The position numbers and the translations under genes are program-made. From Saccharomyces mikatae IFO 1815 (taxonomy: Eukaryota; Ascomycota; Saccharomycetes; Saccharomycetales; Saccharomycetaceae), in NCBI RefSeq assembly GCF_947241705.1, contig NC_079263.1, positions 1 through 64,000 of the forward strand: a DNA stretch of 64,000 nt, in the 5' to 3' direction. Below the pieces are notes generated by a model that did not search any database, was not told the origin of the DNA, and saw nothing but the letters and a program-made list of their open reading frames with translations. Shown piece by piece: positions 9,290 to 19,283 of this stretch (within the stretch, counting starts at the first letter, position 1; every line of letters begins with the position of its first letter).

Positions 9290-10425
9290 CAGCTAACTGT
9301 TCTGTAATATGAATGTCATCTTTGTAGCAGAGAAAAAGATCTTCAATGCAACCTTGAGTCGCAAAACAGAGTCTGATCGGTATTGGTTATGTAACAGAAA
9401 AATTAGAATGGGCACACAGTTTCCGAACAGATATTAGGTTCACTGATAAGTCGGGAATGTAGGAGACATCACTCAATTGAACCGTGCCTATCTGCACAGT
9501 TCCAGAGCCTATGATGGGTATGAAGCCACCAACCACCATTACATATTCTTCTGTAGAGAACCGAGTTTACGAGAGAACAGTCGAAGATAGCATGCAAAGC
9601 CAAGATGTTGGTGGTTTCCGGTTTGCTCTGCTGGGTGGCGTTTCATAGTCTGTCATCGCCACGCTAGCAGACGAAGGTGCGCTTAACTTGTCATTAGGAT
9701 ATAACTTAAAGATTCTGGCTTCCGGGAGCCTTCTCTTAAGCAGAGAACAGTTGCTTAAGCGACAGTCCGCGCCACAAATCAGACATCCTTTATTTCCTTT
9801 CTTTTGATAACTTCTTTTGTCTTGCGCAGCCAATGCGTCGGATACTAAAGAGGAAGAGCCCGATGAAGTCTTTAATTTACAAAATCTAATGACTTGTGAT
9901 AGTTGAAGAGACTTGGAGTCACCGAACTTCTCGTGAAAAGATTCTTTTAGTTGGGGTATGAAAGCCATCAATAGCAATGCAATATTTGTATCACGTTGTT
10001 TCTTTCTGTCCTGTTCCTCACTGCTGTCTTCCAGCATTGTGAGTATAGTTTTTCAAATAGAAAACGATTTCATCTACAGACTTGGAAGATATATTTGTTA
10101 AATCCTCTATAAGAGTAAGCCTGGATCCAATAGTGACTTCATTATAGTTTTCTTTGAAGTACGAAAAAATGTCATAAGCAGAGACCCTTCCAGGAGAATC
10201 ATCACATATTTCAGTTCATTTCTTATGCAGCTTCATCAACAATAGTTTTTTTTTAAAAGCTTGACCCAGAATCTATTGGATATGGTCTCGGAAGCGTTGC
10301 TCTCGGGGCTCATTACTAATTATAAATTAGTTATACTTCTTAGGGTAGTACATTTTAACAAAATTAAGAAGGAACGACTTATTCTAAATTACTACAACTT
10401 ACTAAACAACTAATTATCAACAACA
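9290..10425 (-). mobile_element. Broken Ty1/copia-type retroelement, Ty5-like
   Basis: This is a minus-strand fossil of an LTR retrotransposon. Parts recognised in order: an LTR end near 10425 that shares about 65 bp with the solo LTR at 813-960; GGGGCTCATTA at 10305-10315, whose complement resembles a half-tRNA-iMet primer site as used by Ty5; a gag region down to about 9570 with a decayed cysteine knuckle; and a protease/pre-integrase region near 9400-9550 with the GSGTVQIGTV and SYIPDLSVNLISV patterns of copia-type Pol. The distal part is lost or unrecognisable, so the 9290 limit is approximate. The element is broken by several changes and looks old. Ty5 is known to integrate into silent chromatin next to X elements, which fits its place here. 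Family assignment is moderate. Confidence 0.6.
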
Positions 10426-10530
10426 TATTAAGTGAGCCCGTGAATAATTGGAAATTATCTTGATGAGTTTTTGCCCTTTTTCAATCATATGATTTAATAA
10501 GCCATCGGCAGTTGCATAACGCGCGCCCGC

Positions 10531-10563
10531 TTGGCGGCTTTTTTTTTTCAAACTATATATAAA
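10531..10563 (+). promoter_or_regulatory. COS gene promoter: URS1-like core and TATA box
   Basis: TTGGCGGCT at 10531-10539 resembles the Ume6 URS1 core (consensus TCGGCGGCT), and TATATATAAA at 10554-10563 is a canonical TATA box, 64 bp before the preferred start codon at 10627. The related broken gene has a similar GGGCGGC plus TATATAAA arrangement upstream of its start, so the layout appears conserved within the family. Ume6 binding is inferred only from the match. Confidence 0.4.
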
Positions 10564-10626
10564 TCCAGCTGCCAGAAGTTGCAACTCTAAATGACAGGTA
10601 CCTCAAACTGCCATCTCATCGCCAAA

Positions 10627-11766
10627 ATGAAAGATACTGATATTGAAGATGAGAAGAGCGTGGGATTATTATCTCCCGAACATCTCGAATCCCAGGAGAC
10701 TGTGCTACCTCAGGACGTTTTTAGAAATGGCCTTACATGGTACTCGTATGAGGTTTACAAATCCTTAATTTTTCGAATCTGGCTGTTATTATGGCTGCCA
10801 CTTAGTATTTGGTGGAAAATGTCCACAAATTGGACTTATCCGTGTTTAGCTTCGAGTTTTTTGTTTCTAGTGCTAGCGTTTTTACCCCTTAGTCATTCTC
10901 TATCTCGTGACCGTGCCTTATCAAAACAACTTACCGAATTTTCCAAAGCAATTACCAGAAATGCACCAGGTACGAACGCTGATGATTGGAAAAATGTTGC
11001 AGCAAGTTTGAATTCATACTTGTATGAGAGCAAAGCTTGGAATACCAGGTACCTCTTTTTTGAAGCCTTGGACTGTCAAGAAGCATTCAGAAGAATCATT
11101 CTTGAACCGTTCTTTTTGCAAAAAGATGAAGCTGCAAGGATTAAGTCATTCAGGGAATCCGTTCCTTACATCGAAGAGGCCGTGCAGACTTATTTTGCGG
11201 AAGTTGACAAACGGTGGAAGTTGTTTGATAGTGAGAAATCATGGAGCCCCGTTGACCTGGAAAACGCTCAGCTTCCCAAGGATACTCATAGGTTTAAGCT
11301 TACTTGGGTTTTAAAGAGGAATTTAAGTATTTTTTCATTGATTTCATTCCTTAATTTTTTAGTCTGCATATATGTGTCACGGGAAATGTGCCTTCTATTA
11401 CGCACCTTGTATCTCGGGTGTATATTTTTCATGATCGTAAAAGGTTTCACAAATACAAAAAAGGTTCTGATTATGAGCATGGAGCACAATATGCAGTTTT
11501 TGTCAACGATTATAAATGAGCAGAAGACTGGTGCTAATGGATGGGACGAAATTGCAAAGAAAATGAATAAGTACTTGTTTGAAAAGAAAGTCTGGAAAAA
11601 CGAAGAGTTTTTCTTCGACGGGACTGATTGTGAACGGTTTTTTAGCGACAGGTTCTACCACCCTCTATCTTCAAAAAAATCCACGTGGCCTGTACCATTG
11701 AATGTTGAACTATGGCCATACGTTAAAGAAGCGCAAGCATCTCGTGGTGACAATTCTCTAGTGTAG
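10627..11766 (+). CDS. COS: COS-family (DUP380) membrane protein
   Basis: The product has 379 residues when started at the second ATG (MKDTDIEDEKSVG), the start and length usual for Cos proteins; an ATG at 10591 would add twelve unconserved residues. It shows the DUP380 layout: two duplicated halves, each with paired hydrophobic segments (RIWLLLWLPLSIWW and a second at about residues 65-90; FSLISFLNFLVCIYV and LRTLYLGCIFFMIVKGF in the second half) followed by a soluble part with SYLYESKAWNT and YLFEKKVWKNEEFFFDGTDC. Cos proteins act at endosomes to promote sorting of membrane proteins into multivesicular bodies. The position matches COS8 on chromosome VIII-L, but COS paralogs recombine freely, so I do not fix the paralog. 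Confidence 0.93.
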   Translation: MKDTDIEDEKSVGLLSPEHLESQETVLPQDVFRNGLTWYSYEVYKSLIFRIWLLLWLPLSIWWKMSTNWTYPCLASSFLFLVLAFLPLSHSLSRDRALSKQLTEFSKAITRNAPGTNADDWKNVAASLNSYLYESKAWNTRYLFFEALDCQEAFRRIILEPFFLQKDEAARIKSFRESVPYIEEAVQTYFAEVDKRWKLFDSEKSWSPVDLENAQLPKDTHRFKLTWVLKRNLSIFSLISFLNFLVCIYVSREMCLLLRTLYLGCIFFMIVKGFTNTKKVLIMSMEHNMQFLSTIINEQKTGANGWDEIAKKMNKYLFEKKVWKNEEFFFDGTDCERFFSDRFYHPLSSKKSTWPVPLNVELWPYVKEAQASRGDNSLV

Positions 11767-12438
11767 AGTTCGATACTATTTTTTTATGTTAGAGCGTGTG
11801 TAATTTAGCACACCTTCTATTCTTTATTATTATATCCATTGTTCGTTACAAATAAAAAAAAACAGGGTGTAACCATCCTGCTACACGCACAAAACTTATT
11901 GCCCTCTTTTCCTAATAACACCATACTAAATTAGATGCCTTGAAGAGTCGGTTAATATTTTCGTTAAACAACTTCATCTACACAACTCAGCTCGGTCCGC
12001 AGCAATAATGCATTGGTAGTGTGTGTAAAAGTTAAAACTCTGGAGTAATAGTCGGCTATTGACTACTGGTTACGACGGGTATTATCTATTTCTTTCATAC
12101 ATAACTACGATGACCTTTTTTCAGATCTACAATCAACAATATAGCTTTCTGCACTCGGCCATTTATAGGACGAACTCTTTCCCATGTGGACATACTTGAA
12201 GATAATCAGATTCATGACACAAAAAGATCTAAATTTTGTGTGGGAAGTTGCAAGTGCAACCTTAGAGTCTTACATGTCACGTTTACCGTTGCGGGATATA
12301 AACTGCTATATGGAGACTATTATAATATACCGTTCTGATATTATTGTAACTATTTAGGATTAGTGGTTCACAAAGAAGCGGTCGATGAGCAGTTGATTAG
12401 GAAATATTTACGTAACTATATTGTTGATATACACGTAG
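11767..12438. other. Intergenic region after the COS gene
   Basis: I see no coding region here. In S. cerevisiae chromosome VIII-L the siderophore transporter gene ARN2, PAU13 and two small ORFs lie between COS8 and ECM34. Nothing resembling their proteins occurs in this stretch. It is AT-rich, and a solo delta LTR follows immediately. Confidence 0.6.
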
Positions 12439-12764
12439 TGTTGTAATATGAATCAGCTATCATCTACTAACTAGTATTTACGTTACTAGTATATTATCAT
12501 ATACGGTGTTAGAAGATGACGCAAATGATGAGAAATAGTCATCTAAATTAGTGGAAGCTAAAACGCAAGGATTGATAATGTAATAGGATCAATGAATAAC
12601 AACATATAAAACGATGATAATAATGTTTATAGAATTGTGTAGAATTGCAGATTCCCTTTTATGGGTTCCTAAATCCCGGAGGAGAACTTCTAGTATATCT
12701 ACATACCTAATATCATTGCCTTATTAAAAAATGGAATCTCAACAACTACATCAGAATCTACTCA
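12439..12764 (+). mobile_element. Solo delta LTR (Ty1/Ty2 type)
   Basis: This is a close match to Saccharomyces delta LTRs from the TGTTG end, through CTAGTATTTACGTTACTAGT, GACGCAAATGATGAGAAATA and GATTGATAATGTAATAGG, to ACTTCTAGTATATCTACATA near the end. Length is about 326 bp against 334 or so for a full delta. The right limit is less certain because the last 20 bases diverge, and no convincing target-site duplication is visible. No internal Ty sequence adjoins it, so it is a solo LTR left by LTR-LTR recombination. It lies between the two DUP380 loci, at the interval where genes known from S. cerevisiae are missing. Confidence 0.92.
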
Positions 12765-12949
12765 AGTCTGTCTCTACCGGCTGTCACCTTTCAATCATAC
12801 GGCCAACTGTTGTACAATGTGCGCGTGCTTAGCTTTGGGCGGCATTTTTCAGCCTACAAACACAGATGATAGTTTAACGAGCTATATAAACGAACCACTA
12901 GGATGCCGTAACTGCAAAACTATGTCTCCAAAACCACATCGCTACAGGC

Positions 12950-13813
12950 ATGGAAGAAAGCATATATGAAAAGAGCGTGAGTTCTTTATCATCCGAAATG
13001 TTTGATTGCTACAATTCCACACTACCCAAGTATGTATTCAGAAGTTTTTTCACTTGGTTTTGCTATGAGAAATTCAACTCCTTAACATTCCGTATTTAGC
13101 TATTGTTATCCATATTACTCATCAATATGCAGAGGGTTTGTCAAAGGATGCGTCATTCGTTCATCTCTCTTTTTCTTATATAAATGATAGTTAGTGCTTC
13201 ATGGGTTTAGTTAGAGGACGTACCTTCGCAAAACAACTCGATCAGTTTGCTAAAGAAATCGTTGAAAATACAGCAGGTACAGAAATCGAAAGCTGGGAAA
13301 GTGTTGCAGGAAATTTCAACTCTTATTTGTATGAAAATAAACTTTGGAACACCAAATACTTTTTTTTCGATGGCCCCAGTTGCCACGAAGCATTTAGAAG
13401 AAACCTTCTCTGGATTTCTTCAAAAAGTAACGGCACAAAATCGGAAGTATTCAGGAAACATCCTTATATTGAAGAAGCTCTGAATGTTTATTTTTCAGAA
13501 GTGGATAAACAATGGAACCGGATCTATCCTGAAGCACCATAAATTGCAGTATTTGTCAAGTATTATAGGTGAACTAGGGAAGTCTAATGCAAATGGCTGG
13601 GACATAATTGCGAAGAAGATGAATTTATACATGTGTGAGCAGAAAATTTGGGGCCTAGACGTCTTTTTCTTTGATGGGGATGATTGTGCACACTTTTTCG
13701 ACCATTATTTTCTCAGTGATCTACCTCCAAGAAAATCTTTCTGGCCTTTATTACCAAATGCTGAATTGTTGCCATATATCGAGAAGGCACAATCAGTCTT
13801 GGATAACACGTAG
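12950..13813 (+). pseudogene. Broken DUP380 (COS-like) gene, ECM34/YHL042W position
   Basis: An ATG at 12950 opens a COS-like N-terminus (MEESIYEKSVSSL, then FRSFFTWFCYEKFNSLTFRI) that ends at a TAG where Cos proteins have Trp. The first transmembrane pair is missing. The frame from 13201 covers the first soluble domain (FAKQLDQFAKEIVENTAGTE to VYFSEVDKQWNR) and stops. A different frame from about 13535 to 13813 covers the second soluble domain (QYLSSIIGELGKSNANGWD to LPYIEKAQS), with the middle transmembrane pair deleted. So this was one COS-type gene, now in three pieces. In S. cerevisiae two adjacent short DUP380 ORFs, ECM34 and YHL042W, occupy this place and are probably the same relic. 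Confidence 0.85.
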
Positions 13814-16581
13814 GCAGCATGGATATCAGTATGCGCCTTTAATTAAGCGTGTTAATCTATCTGCCATGCAAATTGTCAATAGTGCTAATCTGAATAACAA
13901 TCAACAATCTCGTGCGACTAAATCAAAAATAATAATTGATAATAAACTAAACTCGACGGCCAGATTAGTGACTTCTATTGTTCTGGCTACCCATGTTTGT
14001 ATAGATTATAGGAAGCATGAAACGTTTTTTGTGCCTGTGACTGTAAAACAGAAGGCGCCTATAATTTCTTTTTTTTTTTGCAGTAATTGGTATCATCCTT
14101 CATTTTTTATTATTAAGGTTATAAATTTGGTTTTCTACAGTTTGCAAAAGCTAATTTCCGCTCATTTTCACCAAAGATATGCTTTAATATTTGGTCCAAG
14201 TTTGATTTATCAGGAAAAATTCCATTACGTAGCAAGAAATCACTTAAGTGAACCATATTAAGCACATATGTAATGAATTTTTGGGTCTTAATTCTACTTG
14301 CATAAATTGGTAACGTACTATTTTTATTGCCTGTTATCTTAAATCCAGAACATAATGTAGGTCATCCCTATGCGCATTGAGAAGTAGTAGAAATCCAAGT
14401 CAAACACTAAGCCCGTCGTAATGATACTTTCAGTACAAGCTATTTTGCAGGAACTGTGATACGAAAAGTATAGCATCGATCTCGATTCAGTGACGCTACG
14501 GGCGAGTAATTTAAACAGTAACGTTGGGAAAGTGTTAGTTCAAGGAACCATGTGGCTGTTGCTTTTGCTGTATACAAGGTTTCTCTAGATATTATGCTAC
14601 ACATTGAATTCTTGAAGTTGTCGAATTTAGCAAAAATGAATGATCATCTCATTTCTTTTCGCCGATGACAAATTAATGATTACGTAATACTCACAAGAAT
14701 GTCCGCTACTAGGTCGAATATATAGATAATTGACATGTGAAATATGCAGCTAGGCGCGTATGAAGCTTCGAAATATGTTGCAGATGACGATATGCCTCGC
14801 ATAGAAATGAAGAATTGCTTCAAAGATAGTAATAAAAGTTATTCAAGGCAACATATAGCAGACGTTCTTCGATAGATAGAGGGGTGTAAATGGAGTAAAG
14901 ACGACCATGTATAGTCAGTACAACATTACTCCCGTTTTGAGGCATATTTTATTGCCGCTTTTCATCTCTTTGCTCACTTTATCCATTAGCATGAAATAAA
15001 TTCTCTAAGCTAAAAAAGATGTGAGAATGTTTTTTAACGCAAAGCAAAAACCCCGCAGTTTACTACCGTCTGCGCAGTAATCTCAGCCAAGCAAAACGAT
15101 AAGTAATATTTCTTCGGTTTCCACAGCTTCACAGAAACTGTTGTGGAGTATTTTTCTATTCTGCTCCTTTCTCTTTCCAAAAGGAGAAATAGATGACAAT
15201 GCAGCCGTTAGCCCAATCATCAAAAGCGATGAAAGAGGCAATATTTGAAATAAAAAATTGTACTCATGCATTTGCTACGTACTAATGCGGCCTATCATTT
15301 GCGCATAGTGGAAACTTTATTTCAACGGATTCGCTTCATAGAGCGAATAAATTGCATATCGAGATACCGGATTTCCCTTTCTCTGATAGAAAAACCGGAG
15401 AATACGCGCATGTCCAAATATAGAAAGAAAAGGGTTATTTTTACTTTTTCCCTTTCTGTTTCTGGAAAGAAGTTTATTAAGCTTTTGCATTTATGCAAAA
15501 GTGGTTGCGGCTTCCCTGATTTTGAAACAGCAAAGCCATAGAATAGAATCTTTACGATTATCTTAGAGTAGTGACAAGCCACTTTATGTTATTATTAGAA
15601 ACAGGGCAATCTATAAGATCACAAGTGTCTTCATTTTTTACGGGCGTTGTATTTTACAGGTTATGGAGTGAGCTTCAAGGGAAGAATGTTTAAAAAGCTT
15701 AATTAGATATTATGAGTTTATACAGATGCAGCTGGTGACGTGAGTATTGCGCCTCGTCTTTCAAGTAAATTACCTCTGTTCTCAAAAATAAAGTATTTTA
15801 TGCTTTGTGTGTAACCAGCTCTTTTCTCTGCTACGGACGGGGGAGGCATGAAGTATGAGTGTTGTTCTAATTGTGTAGAAGCAAAATTTCCTTTTTTGCA
15901 AAAGGGCTGATGCGCCAAGCAATACGTTAGTAATCCTATGGTAATTAGGAACCAAACGAATGAAGTTCCGGCAGTTGCTATTATCTTGTTCTCATCACTA
16001 CTGGCGTTTCAAATAAATTGTAATTTTTTTGTAGAAGTACAAGCGAATGACATGATATGGTCTAGCCGTACAACAGAAATTTTTTTGTTAATAAAAAAAA
16101 AGAGGATAAAACAGTTAGATATCAGGCAAATCTCTCTCTCTTGCAATGTTCTAAACACCAAGTTTGACTTTTTTTTCTTTCAATGCTGTTTTGTCGTCGT
16201 GTTCATAAGCTTCTTGCCCAAGTACTTACGATGATTGGCTTCACAATCGGAACATATTCATGTTACAGATTCTCTATTTCCTGTTTGCTAAAAAGTAAGT
16301 GCTGGAGCAATCAGCTAAACTGACTTTGTAAGCCTTCAGAACAGGGTTAAAATTTTGCTCTTTTACGTGATATTAGGTCATGCCACATTATACGTGTATA
16401 TATACATAAATTGCTACGATAGAAGGAAAAGGCAAGGAACACGATATCTATTTCTCTTTTCGTTTATAATTGATTTCTATCGGAAATTTCAACTGAAAAG
16501 AAGCACCTAAAGGGCGACTTGTCTAATTGGAAATGGTATGCATTTCGAGAGTCTCGAACAATCTTGTTACGCAGAGTCAAC
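13814..16581. other. Long interval without recognisable genes
   Basis: Nearly 2.8 kb before ARN1 contains only short open frames in which I recognise nothing. The largest, to 14261, starts inside the DUP380 relic in a shifted frame. A perfect inverted repeat, CTTTTGCAT/ATGCAAAAG, lies at 15482-15501, and a shorter one (TTCGCT...AGCGAA) at about 15329-15346. The dubious S. cerevisiae ORF YHL041W falls in this interval by synteny. The stretch may be decayed subtelomeric sequence. Confidence 0.6.
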
Positions 16582-18465
16582 CTAGTCCCTTTTAGAGGTG
16601 AATTTAGATGGAATCTTTTCGAACCATTCTAGGATTGGGTCATTGTCTTTCGTGTCAACATATTCACCATCTTCGATGTATTCCACTGCTACTGCATTGG
16701 TCAATTTAGGATCTCTTAAACATAACGAAAGTGCAATCAATGGGACACAGAACACCAAAGCTACTATAGTTTCCAATCTTTGAACATACTTATAAGCGTT
16801 CATCAAAGCAACCCTTTGTGGGGTACCCCAAGTATAGGTCTCAATAAAAGTATATGGGGAATCGTAAGCGGCTGTGGCCAAAGCGACATCACCCATTCTC
16901 TTCAAAATTTGCTTGTATAAAGTTTGAGTCCAAATTGCACCAGAGACTGCAGAACCAACTGCAGAACCAATCCTGTAGAGGGTGTAGTTTAAAGCAGTAA
17001 CTGTTGCCATATTTTCGTGAGAGACGGCAGATTGTACCGAAACAGTAACTGGGTAAGTGAACAATGTAGTACCCACGCCCCAAACACCTAATGCACCAAT
17101 AATACCAGAATGTGATTGACTGCCACCTCTAAAGTGGTACAATAAACCCATAGCAACCATCCACAGTGAACAACCGAACATGATAAATGGTTTCAGTCTG
17201 GTGCATCTCGTAACAAGTAATGCAAAAAATGGAGAAGCTACGGTAGATACAAAGGAGGATAATGTGGAAATTCTTGTCGCAGATTTCACGGATTCATTGA
17301 CAGCGACAATCATTACTGTGTATAAATAATCAGCAGCCATGTAGTAGATGAAATCGATTAAGAAGGAAATACCCATGGAGGACCATACGGCCCTGTCTTT
17401 GACCAACTTGTATGGAAGAATTGGATCTCTAGCGAACCTATATTCCCAAATCCATAAGACAGGGATCAAAACAAAACCAAGGACAAAGGGACCGATCAAT
17501 CTTGAGTCATTCCAAGTAGTTTTAACGCCACCAGCTAAGGTCAATGGGACTAGGATACAACCAAGGGAGCAACCCATCAAGAGGACACCAATGATATCTA
17601 ACATCCAGAACAATTGTTTTATTATCTTGATAAAGCCATGTTCTTGATAATAAGACTTTTGACCCTTCAAAGTGTGCCATTCAGGAGTCTTTTTGGCCCT
17701 CCATTGCATGTGTAACATACACAACACAATTGGTATACACGATAAGGGGAATATGAAAGCCCACATACCCACATCCCAAGACCAGTTCACAACAGGGTTA
17801 GCTCTAGAGGTGATGTTACCAGCAATCCACGTGTTGATGATAAAAGGCCAAGTGGGTGCAAATTGATATAGCAGTCTCCATTTCAGGGATGAAAAATCGG
17901 ATAGAATGATCAAAAGAATGAGTATTACACCTACATAACCGGCGTTGTAGAAGATAGCACCGGCAGCGTACCTTTGAACATCATAAGCTTGCGACTGAAT
18001 TATCGTGCCAACAACATATAAAATAACAGCACTGATGAAAAGATAGAGTCTACCAAAAACATCGGACAATCTGGCATAGATGATTTGTGAGGCGGCACTA
18101 ACCACCGCATTAATGACATTGATGGTAGATAAAAGAGAATGCTCGCTATAAGAAGATGTAGCGTAACCAGTATAAATATAACGGATGTTTCCGTCCAGCC
18201 CGTAACCGTAGCCACATATAAAAGCACTGAGAAGCAAGAACACTTGTAAGTACCATTTATTGTAAGCAGCACCAAAGATTTCGGTCTGCTGAATAATCAA
18301 GCTTCTGTTTTGTCTCAAGGCATCGTATTTTTCCGATAGCTGAGGAAGTCCAAATGAGATGGAGTTGGAACCGGTATGAGTTTCTGCATTCAACTCATGT
18401 TCCACGTCCGTCAATACATGTATTTTCTCCCCACTAACATAATCGTGAGAGTTAGCAGACACCAT
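16582..18465 (-). CDS. ARN1: Siderophore-iron transporter Arn1
   Basis: The product has 627 residues, the S. cerevisiae Arn1 length, using the ATG at 18465 (MVSANSHDYVSGE); an in-frame extension to 18516 is not conserved. It is a major facilitator of the siderophore family with about 14 membrane segments. The first spans FLLLSAFICGYGYGLDGNIR, and the MFS loop motif ARLSDVFGRLYLF follows segment 2. Known role: uptake of ferrichrome-type siderophores, cycling between endosome and plasma membrane. It is divergent from EFM1, and an Aft1 site lies in the shared promoter. Similarity to Arn1 rather than Arn2 is clear at the N-terminus (ETHTGSNSISFGLPQLSEKY). It is the only ARN-family gene in the window. 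Confidence 0.95.
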   Translation of the reverse strand: MVSANSHDYVSGEKIHVLTDVEHELNAETHTGSNSISFGLPQLSEKYDALRQNRSLIIQQTEIFGAAYNKWYLQVFLLLSAFICGYGYGLDGNIRYIYTGYATSSYSEHSLLSTINVINAVVSAASQIIYARLSDVFGRLYLFISAVILYVVGTIIQSQAYDVQRYAAGAIFYNAGYVGVILILLIILSDFSSLKWRLLYQFAPTWPFIINTWIAGNITSRANPVVNWSWDVGMWAFIFPLSCIPIVLCMLHMQWRAKKTPEWHTLKGQKSYYQEHGFIKIIKQLFWMLDIIGVLLMGCSLGCILVPLTLAGGVKTTWNDSRLIGPFVLGFVLIPVLWIWEYRFARDPILPYKLVKDRAVWSSMGISFLIDFIYYMAADYLYTVMIVAVNESVKSATRISTLSSFVSTVASPFFALLVTRCTRLKPFIMFGCSLWMVAMGLLYHFRGGSQSHSGIIGALGVWGVGTTLFTYPVTVSVQSAVSHENMATVTALNYTLYRIGSAVGSAVSGAIWTQTLYKQILKRMGDVALATAAYDSPYTFIETYTWGTPQRVALMNAYKYVQRLETIVALVFCVPLIALSLCLRDPKLTNAVAVEYIEDGEYVDTKDNDPILEWFEKIPSKFTSKRD

Positions 18466-18731
18466 CGTTACTATATTTTTATGCAACAATATGTGATATC
18501 GTTCATTGAATTGCAAGAAGAGACGAATGACAAATGGCAGAATTACACGGAACTAACAGCGAAAGAAGCCAGTAAATGCTCTCCTGTCCCCTATATACAA
18601 CTCTTCAGTAAATATCTACTTCTATGCATCTTGTATTGCTTTCATGGAAATTGTACTCCGATTTGCTTGGCTTTTTTTTTTGACACTATTTTTCTAACTA
18701 TATGTGCTTGAGATATCACACCTGCTTTTAT

Positions 18732-18738
18732 GGGTGCA
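18732..18738 (-). promoter_or_regulatory. Aft1/Aft2 iron-regulon site upstream of ARN1
   Basis: The minus strand reads TGCACCC, the core Aft1 site, 267 bp upstream of the ARN1 start codon. ARN genes are known members of the Aft1 iron regulon, so the match has functional support by context. I found no second perfect site in this intergenic region. Confidence 0.65.
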
Positions 18739-19283
18739 TTCCAACGATTTTACTAGCCTAAAGAGGAAAGAAAGTGAAAGGCCAAGACATTTTAAAGCTC
18801 TCAAAAAGTATACAGGCACACAAAATTCATATGAAGATAGGTTCTAAAAAGTGTGAAGACCAATAATAATACGATTATTTTGTTCTCTCTGTTGCTGAGT
18901 TTTCATTCGCAGGTGTATTTTTTCACCGTTTCTCGATAGAGCTACGTTACGCTCCATTGCAGTCACTTACGTGTATGGTACTAGGGAGTTTTTCAGCAGC
19001 TCCGGTTCAGATAACATGTATTATTAGTCAGCGAAAGCTACTGGTCACTCCATCCTGCTTGTATGTCTTGCTTGAGTCTTATTGTATTAGAATGTTGTAT
19101 GTTATTTTGTTCGTTCAAGACGGATGTGACAGCGATGAGCTCTCAGTGAAAAAAGAAGAAAGAAAATTTTTGCTATGATTGCAAGGGTGAAAAAGAGACG
19201 AGTTGAATAAGAATTAAAACATCAAGACTTGAGAACTTTGCGTCGTTCTAGTATTTAATTTTGCTACGGTATTTTTCTTCTGG
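18739..19283. other. EFM1 side of the ARN1-EFM1 divergent promoter
   Basis: The divergent ARN1-EFM1 interval is about 820 bp. Apart from the Aft1 site there are poly-T/A runs and a TAGTATTTAATTTTGC AT-rich stretch shortly before the EFM1 start. I see no further gene or RNA here. Confidence 0.5.

Noticed and set aside
13671-14261. 196-codon open frame after the DUP380 relic
   Set aside because: It begins in a wrong frame over the DUP380 sequence and runs into AT-rich DNA with no recognisable domain.
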